Part shown: positions 37,064 through 46,946 of the stretch, piece by piece
Layout of the letters: each line of letters begins with the position of its first letter
How positions within the stretch are numbered: position 1 is the first letter of the stretch
Source of the DNA: Fibrobacter sp. UWB13
Lineage (GTDB): Bacteria; Fibrobacterota; Fibrobacteria; Fibrobacterales; Fibrobacteraceae
NCBI RefSeq assembly: GCF_900177805.1
Contig: NZ_FXAX01000001.1
Location: forward strand, 1,302,001-1,366,000
Reading direction: 5' to 3'
DNA length: 64,000 nucleotides
Made by a program: the position numbers and the translations under genes
The notes under the pieces: generated by a model
Told to the model about the DNA's origin: nothing
The model's input: the letters and a program-made list of their open reading frames with translations, nothing else
The model's database searches: none

Positions 37064-38836
37064 ATGGAAAACGGAAAGAAAATTCTTAACGACTTCGTAA
37101 AGAGCAAATTCGCCGACCAGAATGAACTGAAGAAGGCTTTGTTCCAAGCAGGCGTTGCCGCGCTTGACGAAGGCTGGACGTTCATGGACGCCACATTCCA
37201 GCTCGGCGGCAAAGCTCGCGACGAGGGGCTCTCGGCAGACGATGTCGAGAAGATTTTGCGCAACGCCTTCTCTGAAGAAAAACGCCGTACCGAACGCGAA
37301 GCCGAACAAAAAGCGGCCGCACAAGCCGCAGCGCAACCCGCACAAGCTCCACAGGCCCAAGCAGCCCAAGCCCAGCCGGGCATGGCTCCAGGCTACGCCG
37401 CCATGGGCCCAACCGTCATCTCGCCCATTTCAGCAACGATGATGCAGCAGATGATTGCGCTCGGTCTCGACAACCAGTCTCTTGAGCTGTTGCAGAACTT
37501 CAAAATTGACCCCGAAGCGCTCTCGATTCCATGGCCCGCCCCTGACTGGCGCAAAGACTTTGCAAAGCTCTTAGCAGCAACGTTCAAACCCGACGAAACT
37601 GTTGAATTCAAAATTTCGAACACGCCTTCGGGTTCTCGCGAAATCGTCTCAAAGATTATCGCACAAGACGAAGCGCTCAAGAAAATCATGAAGCAGCTCG
37701 ACGGTCCGGACGGAGCGCTCCTCACGATTAACGCTGTGAAAGGCGGCGCCGATGCCACCGACGAAAGCTGGCATTACCGTTACGTTGTCGTAGACAACCC
37801 GAAGATGACGCTCGCCAAACAGCTCGCTTACTACAAGGCCTTGAACCTCCCCTGCGCCGCCCTTGTGAACACGGGCGCAAACTCCGTGCAGGCGTGGATC
37901 AAGATTGAAGCGCACGACCAGGAAGAATACAAGGAACGCGTAGACTTCCTTTTCCAGACGCTTGAATCGCAAGGCTTTAAAGTCGATGACGGAAACCGCA
38001 ACCCAAACCAGATGGTCCGCATGCCAGGCGTGCTCCGCAACGGCAAGCAGCAGTACCTCATCGCTTTGGAACAAGGTGCCAAGAACTTCACGGATTGGCG
38101 CGAATGGGCGGAATACTCTCTCGACGGAAAACCGCTCGTAGAACTTGCAAGCGATAGCGAAGAAGCTCCGAAAAAAGATCCTTGCATTATTGAAAACGTG
38201 CTCCGCGCTGGCGAATTTTTCTTGTTCACAGCCCCGCCGAAAAGCGGAAAATCGCTTGCGCTCATGGACATGGCGCTTTCCATATGCCACGGCGAAGACT
38301 GGCTTGGCAACACGACAAACGAAAACGATGTTCTGTACATCAACTTGGAACTCACCAAGTCCGTGTTCCTGAACCGTCTCTTTTTGCTTGGCGAAAAGCG
38401 CAATCTCCAGCCTAACACGCCCAAATTCGGTTTCTTAAACCTCCGCGGCACAGCGCTAACACCGCTCGAAATCGCACAGCTTATCGCGAAGCGCATTCAA
38501 GGCGCCAAGAAGCTCGAAAATCACGATTACAAGGTCGTCGTAATCGACCCGATTTCTGCCGTTTTGCACAACCCGAAGTCTTCAAGACTCAGTGGCTCCC
38601 CGCACCAGATTTTGATGCAGATGGTCGATTCGATTATCGCCCTCACGGGTTGCGCCGTCGTAACTTCCACGAATTTCAACGAATACCCCTACCTTGAATC
38701 CCGCGCCGATAGCGTCATTTCGCTCACGCCGGTTGAAGGTAGTCTGAACACGTACCAGATTAAAGGTTCGTTCCGCGAATTCCCGAAGACACTCGCCCGC
38801 GAATGCTCCTGGATTTATCCTAGATTTGTAGTTTAA
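37064..38836 (+). CDS. Primase-like plus RecA/RepA-like ATPase fusion
   Basis: 590 residues from ATG 37064, which follows GGAGGTG. An N-terminal helical domain (1-80) and an Ala/Gln/Pro linker (85-120) lead to a region (about 195-335) resembling the small archaeo-eukaryotic primase/RepB-primase domain: YVVVDNPK, CAALVNTGANSVQAWIKI, NPNQMVRMPG. Then a RecA-like ATPase with Walker A APPKSGKS (Lys396), INLEL (catalytic Glu position) and Walker B VVVIDPIS, as in hexameric RepA helicases. Such fusions are common in plasmids and phages, but no mobile-element genes are nearby. Role unknown. Followed 21 nt later by the TrmA-like gene. Confidence 0.6.
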   Translation: MENGKKILNDFVKSKFADQNELKKALFQAGVAALDEGWTFMDATFQLGGKARDEGLSADDVEKILRNAFSEEKRRTEREAEQKAAAQAAAQPAQAPQAQAAQAQPGMAPGYAAMGPTVISPISATMMQQMIALGLDNQSLELLQNFKIDPEALSIPWPAPDWRKDFAKLLAATFKPDETVEFKISNTPSGSREIVSKIIAQDEALKKIMKQLDGPDGALLTINAVKGGADATDESWHYRYVVVDNPKMTLAKQLAYYKALNLPCAALVNTGANSVQAWIKIEAHDQEEYKERVDFLFQTLESQGFKVDDGNRNPNQMVRMPGVLRNGKQQYLIALEQGAKNFTDWREWAEYSLDGKPLVELASDSEEAPKKDPCIIENVLRAGEFFLFTAPPKSGKSLALMDMALSICHGEDWLGNTTNENDVLYINLELTKSVFLNRLFLLGEKRNLQPNTPKFGFLNLRGTALTPLEIAQLIAKRIQGAKKLENHDYKVVVIDPISAVLHNPKSSRLSGSPHQILMQMVDSIIALTGCAVVTSTNFNEYPYLESRADSVISLTPVEGSLNTYQIKGSFREFPKTLARECSWIYPRFVV

Positions 38837-38857
38837 ACATTCAACACGATTATAAAG

Positions 38858-40252
38858 ATGTACAAACAGAACAATCGTTTTTCACGCCGCTCCGAAGGGA
38901 GCATTGCCCGTAACACCATGGGCAACAGAATCGGCAAACCCCTCGCCGGAGGCAAGTTCCACGCTTCCAGAAAATCCGATGTCCGCAAGGACGATGAACT
39001 CGACGAAAAGAAGCCTAAGGCAGAAAAGCCTGTTGTCCGCAAGATTCTTTCGTTCGACGACATCAAGACCCAAGTTGCCGCTTGGATGGAAAACGATCGT
39101 ATTCCGGGAAAGTTGCAGGCATGGTTTACCGCCGATGCAACACCGGAAAACTCCGACTGGAGAATCATCAAGGAATACCACGGCGCCCAGGAAAACCTGG
39201 TCATTGACGCACCGTCCCGCGACATGAAGCCGCTCGAGCTCGTGAAGCGCGTCCTGGAGCAGCTCCACAAAGAACATTTGCGCATCTTCAAAAAGGCTTT
39301 GCGCCAAATCTGGTTCCGCGCCACAGGCGACGGCCGCTTTGCGCTCCTCGTACAAGTGAATGTCAAAGGCAAGATTTCGGCCCATGGCTACAAGACGTTC
39401 GTCGACTTTATCGAACGCAGCTGTCCCGAAGTCATCAGCTGCCACCAGATCCAGTGCTTGCCGGATCGCCTCTTTGACCCCGCCGATGCTCAGGGCATGA
39501 AGGTCGAATCCAAGTGCTCTTTCGGCAGTAGCTTTATGCCGATTGCCTCGACTGGCTTTAGCATGCACGTCCTCGACTGGACGCCGCGCATCAAGGATGC
39601 ATGGCTCAACCTCCCCGTGCGCATCAAGGACGCCATCCACCCGAACCGCGAAGACCGTTTCTTCGAATTCTGCTCGGGCCCGTCTTACGTTTCTGCTTCG
39701 CTCGCCCCGTTCTTCAAACAGGTCGAAGCACTTGACTGCCGCGAATCCGCCATGCAGTCTTCTAAGCTGAATATTCGCAACCTCGCCACGCAGAACATGC
39801 GTTTCCACCGCAGCCATTTGGACGCCAATTTCGTCTCGAAATTCTTCTCGAAGAGCGATAACGCCGAAGGCCGCTGGACGTTCTACCTCAATCTGAGCGC
39901 AAACGACACGTTGACATCGGAAATGATCCTCACACTCGCCGGTTCCCGCCCCGAACGCATCCTTTTGCAGACCGGGAATCTCGAAACCGCCTCCAAGGCC
40001 ATCAAGGCTTTCCGTAACGAGGGCTACATGCTCCGCAAGAACATCCCGCTTTACATGGAACCGGGTCGCGGAACTTTCGAAATTCTCTTCTTGTTCGTGC
40101 CGGATAGAGTAGGCATTTTGGGCCAAAACCCCGCCCTTGCACACCGTTCACGCAATATCCAACGCCCGAAAGAACGCCCCATGCGTTCAAATTCGTCGGA
40201 TATTCCTCATTTTGTGCAAAAAACGCCCACTTTTAAGCAAAGAAAAGATTAA
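38858..40252 (+). CDS. TrmA/RlmD-like RNA methyltransferase homologue without catalytic cysteine
   Basis: 464 residues. A basic N-terminal tail (1-55) precedes a region like the central domain of m5U methyltransferases ([20 protein letters not shown]). A SAM-fold follows: [19 protein letters not shown] corresponds to motif I, with [16 protein letters not shown] after it. Where active enzymes have DPPRxG and then YVSCNP, this protein has [11 protein letters not shown] and LLQTGN (369-374), so the nucleophilic Cys is missing. The final [21 protein letters not shown] retains the C-terminal pattern including the Glu. Ends in a basic, disordered tail. Probably RNA-binding without methylation. Confidence 0.6.
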   Translation: MYKQNNRFSRRSEGSIARNTMGNRIGKPLAGGKFHASRKSDVRKDDELDEKKPKAEKPVVRKILSFDDIKTQVAAWMENDRIPGKLQAWFTADATPENSDWRIIKEYHGAQENLVIDAPSRDMKPLELVKRVLEQLHKEHLRIFKKALRQIWFRATGDGRFALLVQVNVKGKISAHGYKTFVDFIERSCPEVISCHQIQCLPDRLFDPADAQGMKVESKCSFGSSFMPIASTGFSMHVLDWTPRIKDAWLNLPVRIKDAIHPNREDRFFEFCSGPSYVSASLAPFFKQVEALDCRESAMQSSKLNIRNLATQNMRFHRSHLDANFVSKFFSKSDNAEGRWTFYLNLSANDTLTSEMILTLAGSRPERILLQTGNLETASKAIKAFRNEGYMLRKNIPLYMEPGRGTFEILFLFVPDRVGILGQNPALAHRSRNIQRPKERPMRSNSSDIPHFVQKTPTFKQRKD

Positions 40253-40292
40253 ATTATTTAACATAACACCAAAATTTTGCTTAGGGAATAGT

Positions 40293-41447
40293 ATGCGATT
40301 TTTAAAATGTGCTTCGATCTGTCTTGGTCTTTCAGCTCTGATTGCATCTGCCTATGTGGTCAAAAAAGGCGATACCCTCTGGGACTTGAGTGCCGAATTT
40401 TTAAACGATCCGTTCGCATGGCCGGACCTCTGGGAAAATAACAGGCACATTGAAGACCCGCACTGGATTTATCCGGGCGACTCCATTTATTTAGGCGATG
40501 GCATCGATGAAGGTTACCGCCTCCCGAAAACAAGACCGTGCGAAGCCGCAGTCGCCGATTCCAACTTGCCGAAGGGGATCAAATCCGTAGGCTGTGACGA
40601 AAAAGACGCCCGCAGTGGTGAATTCGAAAACATGCTCGGGAATCTCCGCGACAAGGACAAGAAGCACAAGAAGAAAAAACTTGCCGACACTTACCTTTAT
40701 AAAAAGCGTCCGGCACCGAAGATTTTCAACGGCTACTACCAGATTCTCGCCCCCGAAATCTATACGCTCGATTCCATCAAAAAGGACAAGAGATTCTTCT
40801 CTATCCGCTCTGGAGAAAAAAAGGAACCGATTATCCACATTCCGGAATCAGAAGTTGTCGTAGGCATCGGACGTAAAACGAACGCCGACCTCAAGAAAGG
40901 TGACCTCGTCGAAATTCTTGACGCACGCGCTATCGAAGTGCCCGCAAACAAGGGCAAGAGCTATGATAACTTTGCATTGGTAAGGCTCACGGGATACGCA
41001 AAGATTACCGCTATTGGCGATACTCTTTCGAGAGCAAAGATTGTCCAAAGCTTTAGGGAAATCAAGCTCGACCATGCCAAGGCACGTTTAAAACAGCCGC
41101 TTAACATTTTGAACGTAACCGGCTACACCGCAGTCCCCGAAGCCAAGATCGAAGAAATGGCAATGCTTCGCTATACCATGGATCCGATGCTCATCATTGG
41201 CGCTTATGCCTATGTCATGGTAGACAAAGGTACCAAACAGGGATACAATACCGGCGATGCCATTGCCATCTGGGAAGAAGACAAGTCCGATGCAGGTCTC
41301 CCACCGAGACTCCTTGGACGCGGAATCATCGCAAGAGCTACCGACAACGAATCTACAGTTCTTGTTCGTGAAGTCTATTCGAACAGCCGCCGCATTGAAG
41401 TTGGCCACAAGGTTTCTATAACCCATCAAGCAAACTTGGCCCAGTGA
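40293..41447 (+). CDS. Secreted LysM-domain protein
   Basis: 384 residues from ATG 40293 (AGGGA site); longer starts would overlap the previous gene and lack a signal peptide. Signal peptide [20 protein letters not shown], then a LysM domain [31 protein letters not shown]...[15 protein letters not shown] that binds GlcNAc polymers such as murein. A lysine-rich linker (about 125-140) and a 240-residue C-terminal domain follow. Similar LysM proteins carry large beta-rich domains of unknown role. First gene of a five-gene operon with overlapping ends that includes a two-component system. Confidence 0.85.
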   Translation: MRFLKCASICLGLSALIASAYVVKKGDTLWDLSAEFLNDPFAWPDLWENNRHIEDPHWIYPGDSIYLGDGIDEGYRLPKTRPCEAAVADSNLPKGIKSVGCDEKDARSGEFENMLGNLRDKDKKHKKKKLADTYLYKKRPAPKIFNGYYQILAPEIYTLDSIKKDKRFFSIRSGEKKEPIIHIPESEVVVGIGRKTNADLKKGDLVEILDARAIEVPANKGKSYDNFALVRLTGYAKITAIGDTLSRAKIVQSFREIKLDHAKARLKQPLNILNVTGYTAVPEAKIEEMAMLRYTMDPMLIIGAYAYVMVDKGTKQGYNTGDAIAIWEEDKSDAGLPPRLLGRGIIARATDNESTVLVREVYSNSRRIEVGHKVSITHQANLAQ

Positions 41448-41560
41448 CAAAGAACTTATTGATTATAATCGGCATAGCAATTTCACTTCTAGCCATCCTC
41501 ATGGCTGGGAGTGTTCTTATTATCCATTATCCTGAATTGTCGGCACATATTCCATTTTAA
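41444..41560 (+). CDS. Tiny single-helix membrane protein, 38 aa
   Basis: Starts at GTG overlapping the LysM stop (GTGA). Residues 4-27 form one hydrophobic helix ([18 protein letters not shown]); the short tail ends ELSAHIPF. The GTGA overlap and the position between an envelope protein and a sensor kinase suggest a real coupled gene, possibly a kinase modulator. No family recognised. Confidence 0.5.
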   Translation: MTKNLLIIIGIAISLLAILMAGSVLIIHYPELSAHIPF

Positions 41561-41574
41561 GGAAATGGACGCCA

Positions 41575-43623
41575 ATGCGGATATCTCGTAGCAACCTTCT
41601 TTTTCTTTCCTTTTTTGCAGGAGGAATTGTCTTACCGACGGCAATCCTCTCGTTCTTGAGTGTAAGGAACATCCAGAACGAAGCTTTTCTTGCACAAAAG
41701 AACTTTAGCGAAAGTGTAGCGACATTCCGCGAAGAATGTGAATCGACCATCAGCAAAGAACAAAGCAAGATATTCCAGGAAGTCAAGTCCGCTTCGCTGT
41801 ACCTTTACGAACAGCCGCATAGCCTACTCGACTTTGGAAATGCAACGCAGTTCAAGACAGTAAACGGCATCGAGGCGATGTTCCTGTACAACAACGGAAC
41901 GCTCATCTACCCCGATATTTCGTCCAAGCATTTTTCGAAGACTTCAGACTACTCGAACAGCATCGCCAGTCCATTTGAAAAAATGCTTTTCCGCGAAGAG
42001 GTCAATACCGCCATGCCGCAGCCGGCAAACCTCACGCGCTCCGCTCGTCAGCTGCGATTTTCATTCGATTCAATCGACGACCAGATCCAGAACATCCTGG
42101 GACTGGTTCGCATTGCTTACAAGACCAAAGACTACGACGAAGCGCTCCGTCTTTTGAATATCCTCGAGGAGCACCCACACCAGCAGGGCTACCTCCATTC
42201 AGACTTGACCCGCTCCGTCAACTTGCTGCACTTTGAAATTCTCGTCGCACAAAAGAAGCACAAAGAAGCCGAAGACTACACGATTGCAGTCTTAAACCAG
42301 TTTTTGCAGAGCGAGAACATCGAGAACCTCCCTTCGGCAAAGTTCTTCTTCGAAACCGCATTTACCCAGATTCTTTCTTTTGAAAACTTAAGCCAGGAAA
42401 AACGCGAAGCGTTCTGGAATTTGCGCGAGAACTTCAACCGCCAGCTCGGCTACATGGACATTTTCTTTAGCAACAAGGATATCGTCCAAGCACTCTTGAA
42501 CAAGGAAACGACTTCCAAGAGCGGCATCGACATCATGAGCGACAACAAGTCGACGTTCATCAAGATGAGCTACCCGATCCTCTCAGGCGACCAGGTGGTG
42601 CTAGCCAAGGTAAACATCGATGAATACCGCGAGCGCATGCGTTCCAAGCTCAAGACTTCGGCTCAAGGGTGGAAAAACATCCCTTACTCCATTACCGAAG
42701 GTTCTGACAAGACACTTATCCTCGGCCATGTTTCGGACAGTTCCGCCGTGATGGCTCAGATCATTTTAGACAAAGTCATTTCTTGGAATTTGACCTTATA
42801 CGAAAAAGGTCTCAGCGAAATCAAGAAAGAAACGCGCAAGCGCATGTTCCTCATGTATGGGCTTTTGTCGTTCTCGCTGATTACAGTGTTGCTCGGTTCC
42901 ATCGTGATGTTCCGATTCCTCACGCAAGAACACAAGCTCCTTGCCATGAAGGCGAACTTTCTTTCGAGCATTTCGCATGAACTCAAGACCCCGCTTACCT
43001 CCATCAAGATGTTTGCCGAAATGATGGCTCGCGGACGAGTCCAAAAAGTCGAGAAGGTGCAGGAATATTCGGGTCTTATCGGCAAGGAAGCGACACGTCT
43101 GGAAAACTTGATAGGCGCCATTTTGAACTACACACGCATGGAACACGGCAAAGGCGGTTTCCATTGGGAAAAGCTCGACTTTTCCGCCTGCGTGCAGAAA
43201 GTTTTCGATAACGTTGAAGACATTGGCGTCGAAAAAGGACTTTTATTCCATACAAAACTTGAGCCGAACCTATTTGTCATTGGCGATTATACAGCCCTTT
43301 ACAGCTTGGTTCAAAACTTGATTGAAAATGCGATCAAATACACTAACGCTCCGGGCGATATTACCATAACGGTCGCCCCCGACGAAGACAGAGTCGTTTT
43401 CTCCGTGGCGGATACCGGTATAGGCATCCCGTCTTCGGAACAAAAAAATATATTTAATGATTTTTATAGAGTCGGTGACGAAATGACCCGCAGCACAAAA
43501 GGCTCCGGACTTGGGCTAGCCATCGTGAAACGCGTGGCAGAAACACACAAGGCAACCATTTCTCTCACCAGTAAACCCGGCAAAGGTTCCACCTTCACCG
43601 TACGATTCAAAAAGGCAGAATGA
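41575..43623 (+). CDS. Membrane sensor histidine kinase with large periplasmic helical sensor
   Basis: 682 residues. TM1 about 9-28, periplasmic region about 30-415, TM2 about 422-445. The sensor contains a TPR-like helical part (about 165-290, YDEALRLLNILEEHP, KHKEAEDYTIAVLNQFL). The cytoplasmic HisKA box is FLSSISHELKTPLTSIKMF with phospho-acceptor His468; the HATPase has NLIENAIKYTN (N box), DTGIGIP (G1) and GSGLGLAIVKR (G2). No HAMP is obvious between TM2 and HisKA. Partner regulator overlaps its stop codon. The LysM and propeller genes imply sensing of envelope or murein status. Confidence 0.9.
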   Translation: MRISRSNLLFLSFFAGGIVLPTAILSFLSVRNIQNEAFLAQKNFSESVATFREECESTISKEQSKIFQEVKSASLYLYEQPHSLLDFGNATQFKTVNGIEAMFLYNNGTLIYPDISSKHFSKTSDYSNSIASPFEKMLFREEVNTAMPQPANLTRSARQLRFSFDSIDDQIQNILGLVRIAYKTKDYDEALRLLNILEEHPHQQGYLHSDLTRSVNLLHFEILVAQKKHKEAEDYTIAVLNQFLQSENIENLPSAKFFFETAFTQILSFENLSQEKREAFWNLRENFNRQLGYMDIFFSNKDIVQALLNKETTSKSGIDIMSDNKSTFIKMSYPILSGDQVVLAKVNIDEYRERMRSKLKTSAQGWKNIPYSITEGSDKTLILGHVSDSSAVMAQIILDKVISWNLTLYEKGLSEIKKETRKRMFLMYGLLSFSLITVLLGSIVMFRFLTQEHKLLAMKANFLSSISHELKTPLTSIKMFAEMMARGRVQKVEKVQEYSGLIGKEATRLENLIGAILNYTRMEHGKGGFHWEKLDFSACVQKVFDNVEDIGVEKGLLFHTKLEPNLFVIGDYTALYSLVQNLIENAIKYTNAPGDITITVAPDEDRVVFSVADTGIGIPSSEQKNIFNDFYRVGDEMTRSTKGSGLGLAIVKRVAETHKATISLTSKPGKGSTFTVRFKKAE

Positions 43624-44342
43624 TTATGCAACAACACAGAATTCTCATTGTTGAAGACGAAGAAATCATCCGGCTTGGGCTCCAGGACAACTTCGAGCTC
43701 GAAAACTACGAAGTCGAAACGGCATGCGACGGCGAAGAAGCTATCGCAAAAACGGACTCGTTCCAGCCACACTTGATTTTGCTGGATGTGATGCTCCCGA
43801 AGAAAAGCGGTTTTGAAGTCTGCCGCATCATCCGCAAGAAGCATCCGGAATGCATCATCATCATGCTCACGGCAAAGACCGAAGAAACGAGCAAAGTCGC
43901 AGGGCTCGACATGGGTGCCGACGACTACGTGACAAAACCGTTCTCGATTTTGGAACTTTTGGCACGCGTGAAGGCGTTCCTCCGCCGAATCGACTTGCAG
44001 ACGCAAGCAAGTCCGGCAAAGCAGCTTGCCTCCGTCGATGCCATTGACTTTGCAGACATCCATCTGGATTTCAAAAAATTCGTTGCCACAAAGGGCGGTG
44101 TTCCGCTGGAACTTTCCACAAGGGAATTCCAAATCCTCAAGTATTTCTGGCAGCGCCGTGGCGAAGTTGTATTACGCGAAGACTTGTTGCAAGATCTTTG
44201 GGGCTACACGCCGGATAACATGCCCTCCACACGCACGATTGACAACCATATCGTGAACTTGAGGCGCAAACTCGAAGACGACCAGGCAAATCCAAAAATT
44301 ATCCTTTCTATCCGTGGAGCAGGCTACAAGTTCGATGCGTAA
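43620..44342 (+). CDS. OmpR/PhoB-family response regulator
   Basis: 240 residues. ATG 43620 overlaps the kinase stop (ATGA); ATG 43626 is an alternative. Receiver domain: acidic pair EDEE at 12-15, phospho-acceptor Asp56 in LILLDVMLP, Thr in MLTAKTEE, Lys in VTKPFS. C-terminal winged helix includes STREFQILKYFWQRRGEVVLREDLLQDLWG and TRTIDNHIVNLRRKLEDD. Cognate partner of the upstream kinase; targets unknown. Confidence 0.95.
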   Translation: MIMQQHRILIVEDEEIIRLGLQDNFELENYEVETACDGEEAIAKTDSFQPHLILLDVMLPKKSGFEVCRIIRKKHPECIIIMLTAKTEETSKVAGLDMGADDYVTKPFSILELLARVKAFLRRIDLQTQASPAKQLASVDAIDFADIHLDFKKFVATKGGVPLELSTREFQILKYFWQRRGEVVLREDLLQDLWGYTPDNMPSTRTIDNHIVNLRRKLEDDQANPKIILSIRGAGYKFDA

Positions 44343-46863
44343 TCTTGGGCTAAAAGAAAACATATTCAAGGCGTGGATTCTTACAATCCTCGCCCTCTGT
44401 TCGCTGTTTTCTAGCCAAGCGCTCGCAAGCAAGATGGCTTCGCAACTCCAGGAAGCCATCTACCTCTTCGAGATGAAAGGGGATGTCGATGACGCCATAA
44501 GGCTGCTCGAAAAGATATCCCGACAGGGCGATGCCGATGACAAGGAATTTGCCTTTTTCTATCTCGGCAAAATTTACGATTTAGGGAGCAACAAGGCTCA
44601 GGCAAACCATTTTTATAGCCGAAGCCAGGCGTTTACCCAGAATACAAGCAAATCTTATTGGCTCGCCCAACGCGACGCAGCCACGAGTTTTGCCCCGGAA
44701 AGGCTCCTGCAAAAGACCATTCCGCTCCGCAGCCCCATCCGTAAATTCTTCGATGGAAAAAATGCCAACATCCTTTTCGAGAACGGTCATATCGCCAAAA
44801 TCGAAAGCGGTATGATTATCGAAATCGCCTCAAAGCTCAACGAAAACGAGCACCTGCTGCAAATCAATGCCGACGGGATGTGGTTCCAGAATCCGACTCG
44901 TGATTCGCTCTTTTACAAGCCACACAACGCTCCTAATCAAGAAGTTTCTTTCGAAGTCAAGAATATTTCCCAATTTACAGCCACAAGCAATAACGCCATC
45001 GCCATCACAGACAAGGGCTTTTCCATAATCGACCGCAAAGGTTCTATCGTCAAGGGAAACACCGATTACGCCTCTTGCCAGCTCATAAACGATCAATTTA
45101 TCAACGACAACTTTATTTTCAACTGCCCCGATAACGCACTCCACTTTGTTTCTGCAAGTACCGCCACAGAAACGTTTACGATTGCCCTATACGACATCAT
45201 CCAAAAAGTATTCGTCTTCAAAAACCTCATATACCTAGTTTCCGGGAACGAACTGTTCTGCTATTCGCTGCAAAACACAAAGAACCCGCTCTGGAAAGTT
45301 GCCATCGGAAATATCGAAAGCCTCCAGAATTTTGAAAACAACATAGTCACGCTAGAAGCTTCTGGAAAAATTACCCTGTACAACAGAACGACAGGCGCCA
45401 TTCTTTCAAGCGTCCGGGCTAACGCTTCAAACATATACACACTCGCACAAGGCACCCTCGGACTGTTTTCAAACGAAGGTTCCGTCATTACCGTCGATAC
45501 TTTGCTCCGCCCGCTATGGGGGTTCAATTTTGCCAAAGCCCCCATGACTCAGCCCGTCGCCAAAAGACGTTTTATATACGTTCCTTTCGACAACAAAAAA
45601 ATCTACGCCATCGACGCCCATTATTACGGTCAACGCCCACTATTCTCAAGCAAGCTTGCTTCACAGGCTGTACACTTAGCCAAGAGAAATCGTTGGGATA
45701 ACATTTCCCCCATTCTCGATTCCATCATCAAGAACGAGCCAGGCAATGCCGAAGCACATTTCCTCAAGGCGTTTAACCTCGAGCGGAAAAAGTCGTCCGA
45801 AAAAGACCGACAGAAAGCATGGGCAGAAGCCGTAAGGCTATCTACAGGCAGCCCACAAATTGCTCGAATCGTCTTAAAGTATTACCGAAAAGTCATCGGA
45901 GCCACATTTGCAAGCCAACTCAGCGTTTCCCCGAAAACGCTATACCCTCAATTACTGGGTTCTAAAAAGAACATCTACACGGTAGACCCCGCCACCGAGC
46001 AGCTAATCTGCATCAATGCCGAAACAGGCGAACAGCGCTGGAGCAAGTACATCGGTAAAATCGGTAACGCCCCCGTCATCCAATCCGACGAGAATTCCAT
46101 CGTGATATCAACGGGCTACCAGATGAACATTTACGACATGAACAAGGATTCGTTCAACAAGCCATTACAGCTGCCCGGCAAGGCTTTTAACTTTACCATA
46201 AGCGGGGACTACATTTACGCAGCCACTTGGAACGGATTCTTGCTCAAAATTTCCCGTAACACCAACAGCATTGTCTGGTCGCGCAAAGTTTATTCCATGC
46301 CATTCCATGTTGTCAAGCTCAACCGTACGTTACAACTTTGCAACCTTGATGGGGAACTGACTCGCCTCAATGACGATAATGGGCTTACCATAGATAATAC
46401 TACAAACAAAATCCAGGTCAATATCACCGCCATGGAAGGTATCGATTCGACATTGGTTCTCGTTTCCAGCACAAACAAGCTATTCCTGCAGAATACAAAG
46501 CGCAAGGAATTCAGCCCCATACAAGTGCTCATGGAATATCCGATTATCTCGATGCAGGTGCTACGCGACCAAAACGAGGACAAAATCATCATCTCGCTTG
46601 CAGACCAGTCGATTCTCCTTTATTCGAACATCGGGACTCCTCTTTGGAAATTCCAAGGGAAAAAATCCATTTTCTCCAAGCCTTTTATCTACGATGGAAA
46701 AGCGTGGATTGACCAGGGTAGCGAACTTATCGCCATATCTATCAAAACTGGCAAGATCGTAAAGACATTCAACACGCCAGGCGGCGCGGGTACCCCCTTC
46801 ATTTTGAACCACGCCTTGTTTACAGCCTCCCCCAAGCACGTTCTTTACGCGTTCCCCCTCTAA
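44335..46863 (+). CDS. BamB-like PQQ/beta-propeller protein with TPR start, secreted
   Basis: 842 residues from ATG 44335, which overlaps the regulator's last codons; this start gives a good signal peptide ending SSQALA. Residues 30-100 form TPR/SEL1-like helices (YLFEMKGDVDDAIRLLEKISRQGDADDKEFAFFYLGKIYDLG). The remainder is repeated beta-propeller blades with PQQ-type motifs (LWKVAIGNIESLQ, INAETGEQRWSKYIG, YIYAATWNGFLLKI) interrupted by another TPR segment at about 435-515. A periplasmic scaffold akin to BamB is likely. Last gene of the LysM/two-component operon. Confidence 0.75.
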   Translation: MRNLGLKENIFKAWILTILALCSLFSSQALASKMASQLQEAIYLFEMKGDVDDAIRLLEKISRQGDADDKEFAFFYLGKIYDLGSNKAQANHFYSRSQAFTQNTSKSYWLAQRDAATSFAPERLLQKTIPLRSPIRKFFDGKNANILFENGHIAKIESGMIIEIASKLNENEHLLQINADGMWFQNPTRDSLFYKPHNAPNQEVSFEVKNISQFTATSNNAIAITDKGFSIIDRKGSIVKGNTDYASCQLINDQFINDNFIFNCPDNALHFVSASTATETFTIALYDIIQKVFVFKNLIYLVSGNELFCYSLQNTKNPLWKVAIGNIESLQNFENNIVTLEASGKITLYNRTTGAILSSVRANASNIYTLAQGTLGLFSNEGSVITVDTLLRPLWGFNFAKAPMTQPVAKRRFIYVPFDNKKIYAIDAHYYGQRPLFSSKLASQAVHLAKRNRWDNISPILDSIIKNEPGNAEAHFLKAFNLERKKSSEKDRQKAWAEAVRLSTGSPQIARIVLKYYRKVIGATFASQLSVSPKTLYPQLLGSKKNIYTVDPATEQLICINAETGEQRWSKYIGKIGNAPVIQSDENSIVISTGYQMNIYDMNKDSFNKPLQLPGKAFNFTISGDYIYAATWNGFLLKISRNTNSIVWSRKVYSMPFHVVKLNRTLQLCNLDGELTRLNDDNGLTIDNTTNKIQVNITAMEGIDSTLVLVSSTNKLFLQNTKRKEFSPIQVLMEYPIISMQVLRDQNEDKIIISLADQSILLYSNIGTPLWKFQGKKSIFSKPFIYDGKAWIDQGSELIAISIKTGKIVKTFNTPGGAGTPFILNHALFTASPKHVLYAFPL

Positions 46864-46946
46864 CTTGGAGTATGGTAAACTAAATTTTAGTGGTCATTTT
46901 TGCAAAATCTCACTACATTTAGCAAGTTCGTTTTTGCAGGATAACC

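Noticed and set aside
38882-40144. 420-codon minus-strand ORF
   Set aside because: Antisense to the TrmA-like gene, same codon-bias effect.
37064-40252. Prophage or integrated plasmid
   Set aside because: Primase- and helicase-like proteins raised the idea, but there is no integrase, capsid, terminase, partition gene, tRNA-linked att site or composition break nearby.
40137-40292. N-terminal extension of the LysM protein
   Set aside because: Overlaps the end of the TrmA-like gene; the internal ATG has an SD and gives a signal peptide.
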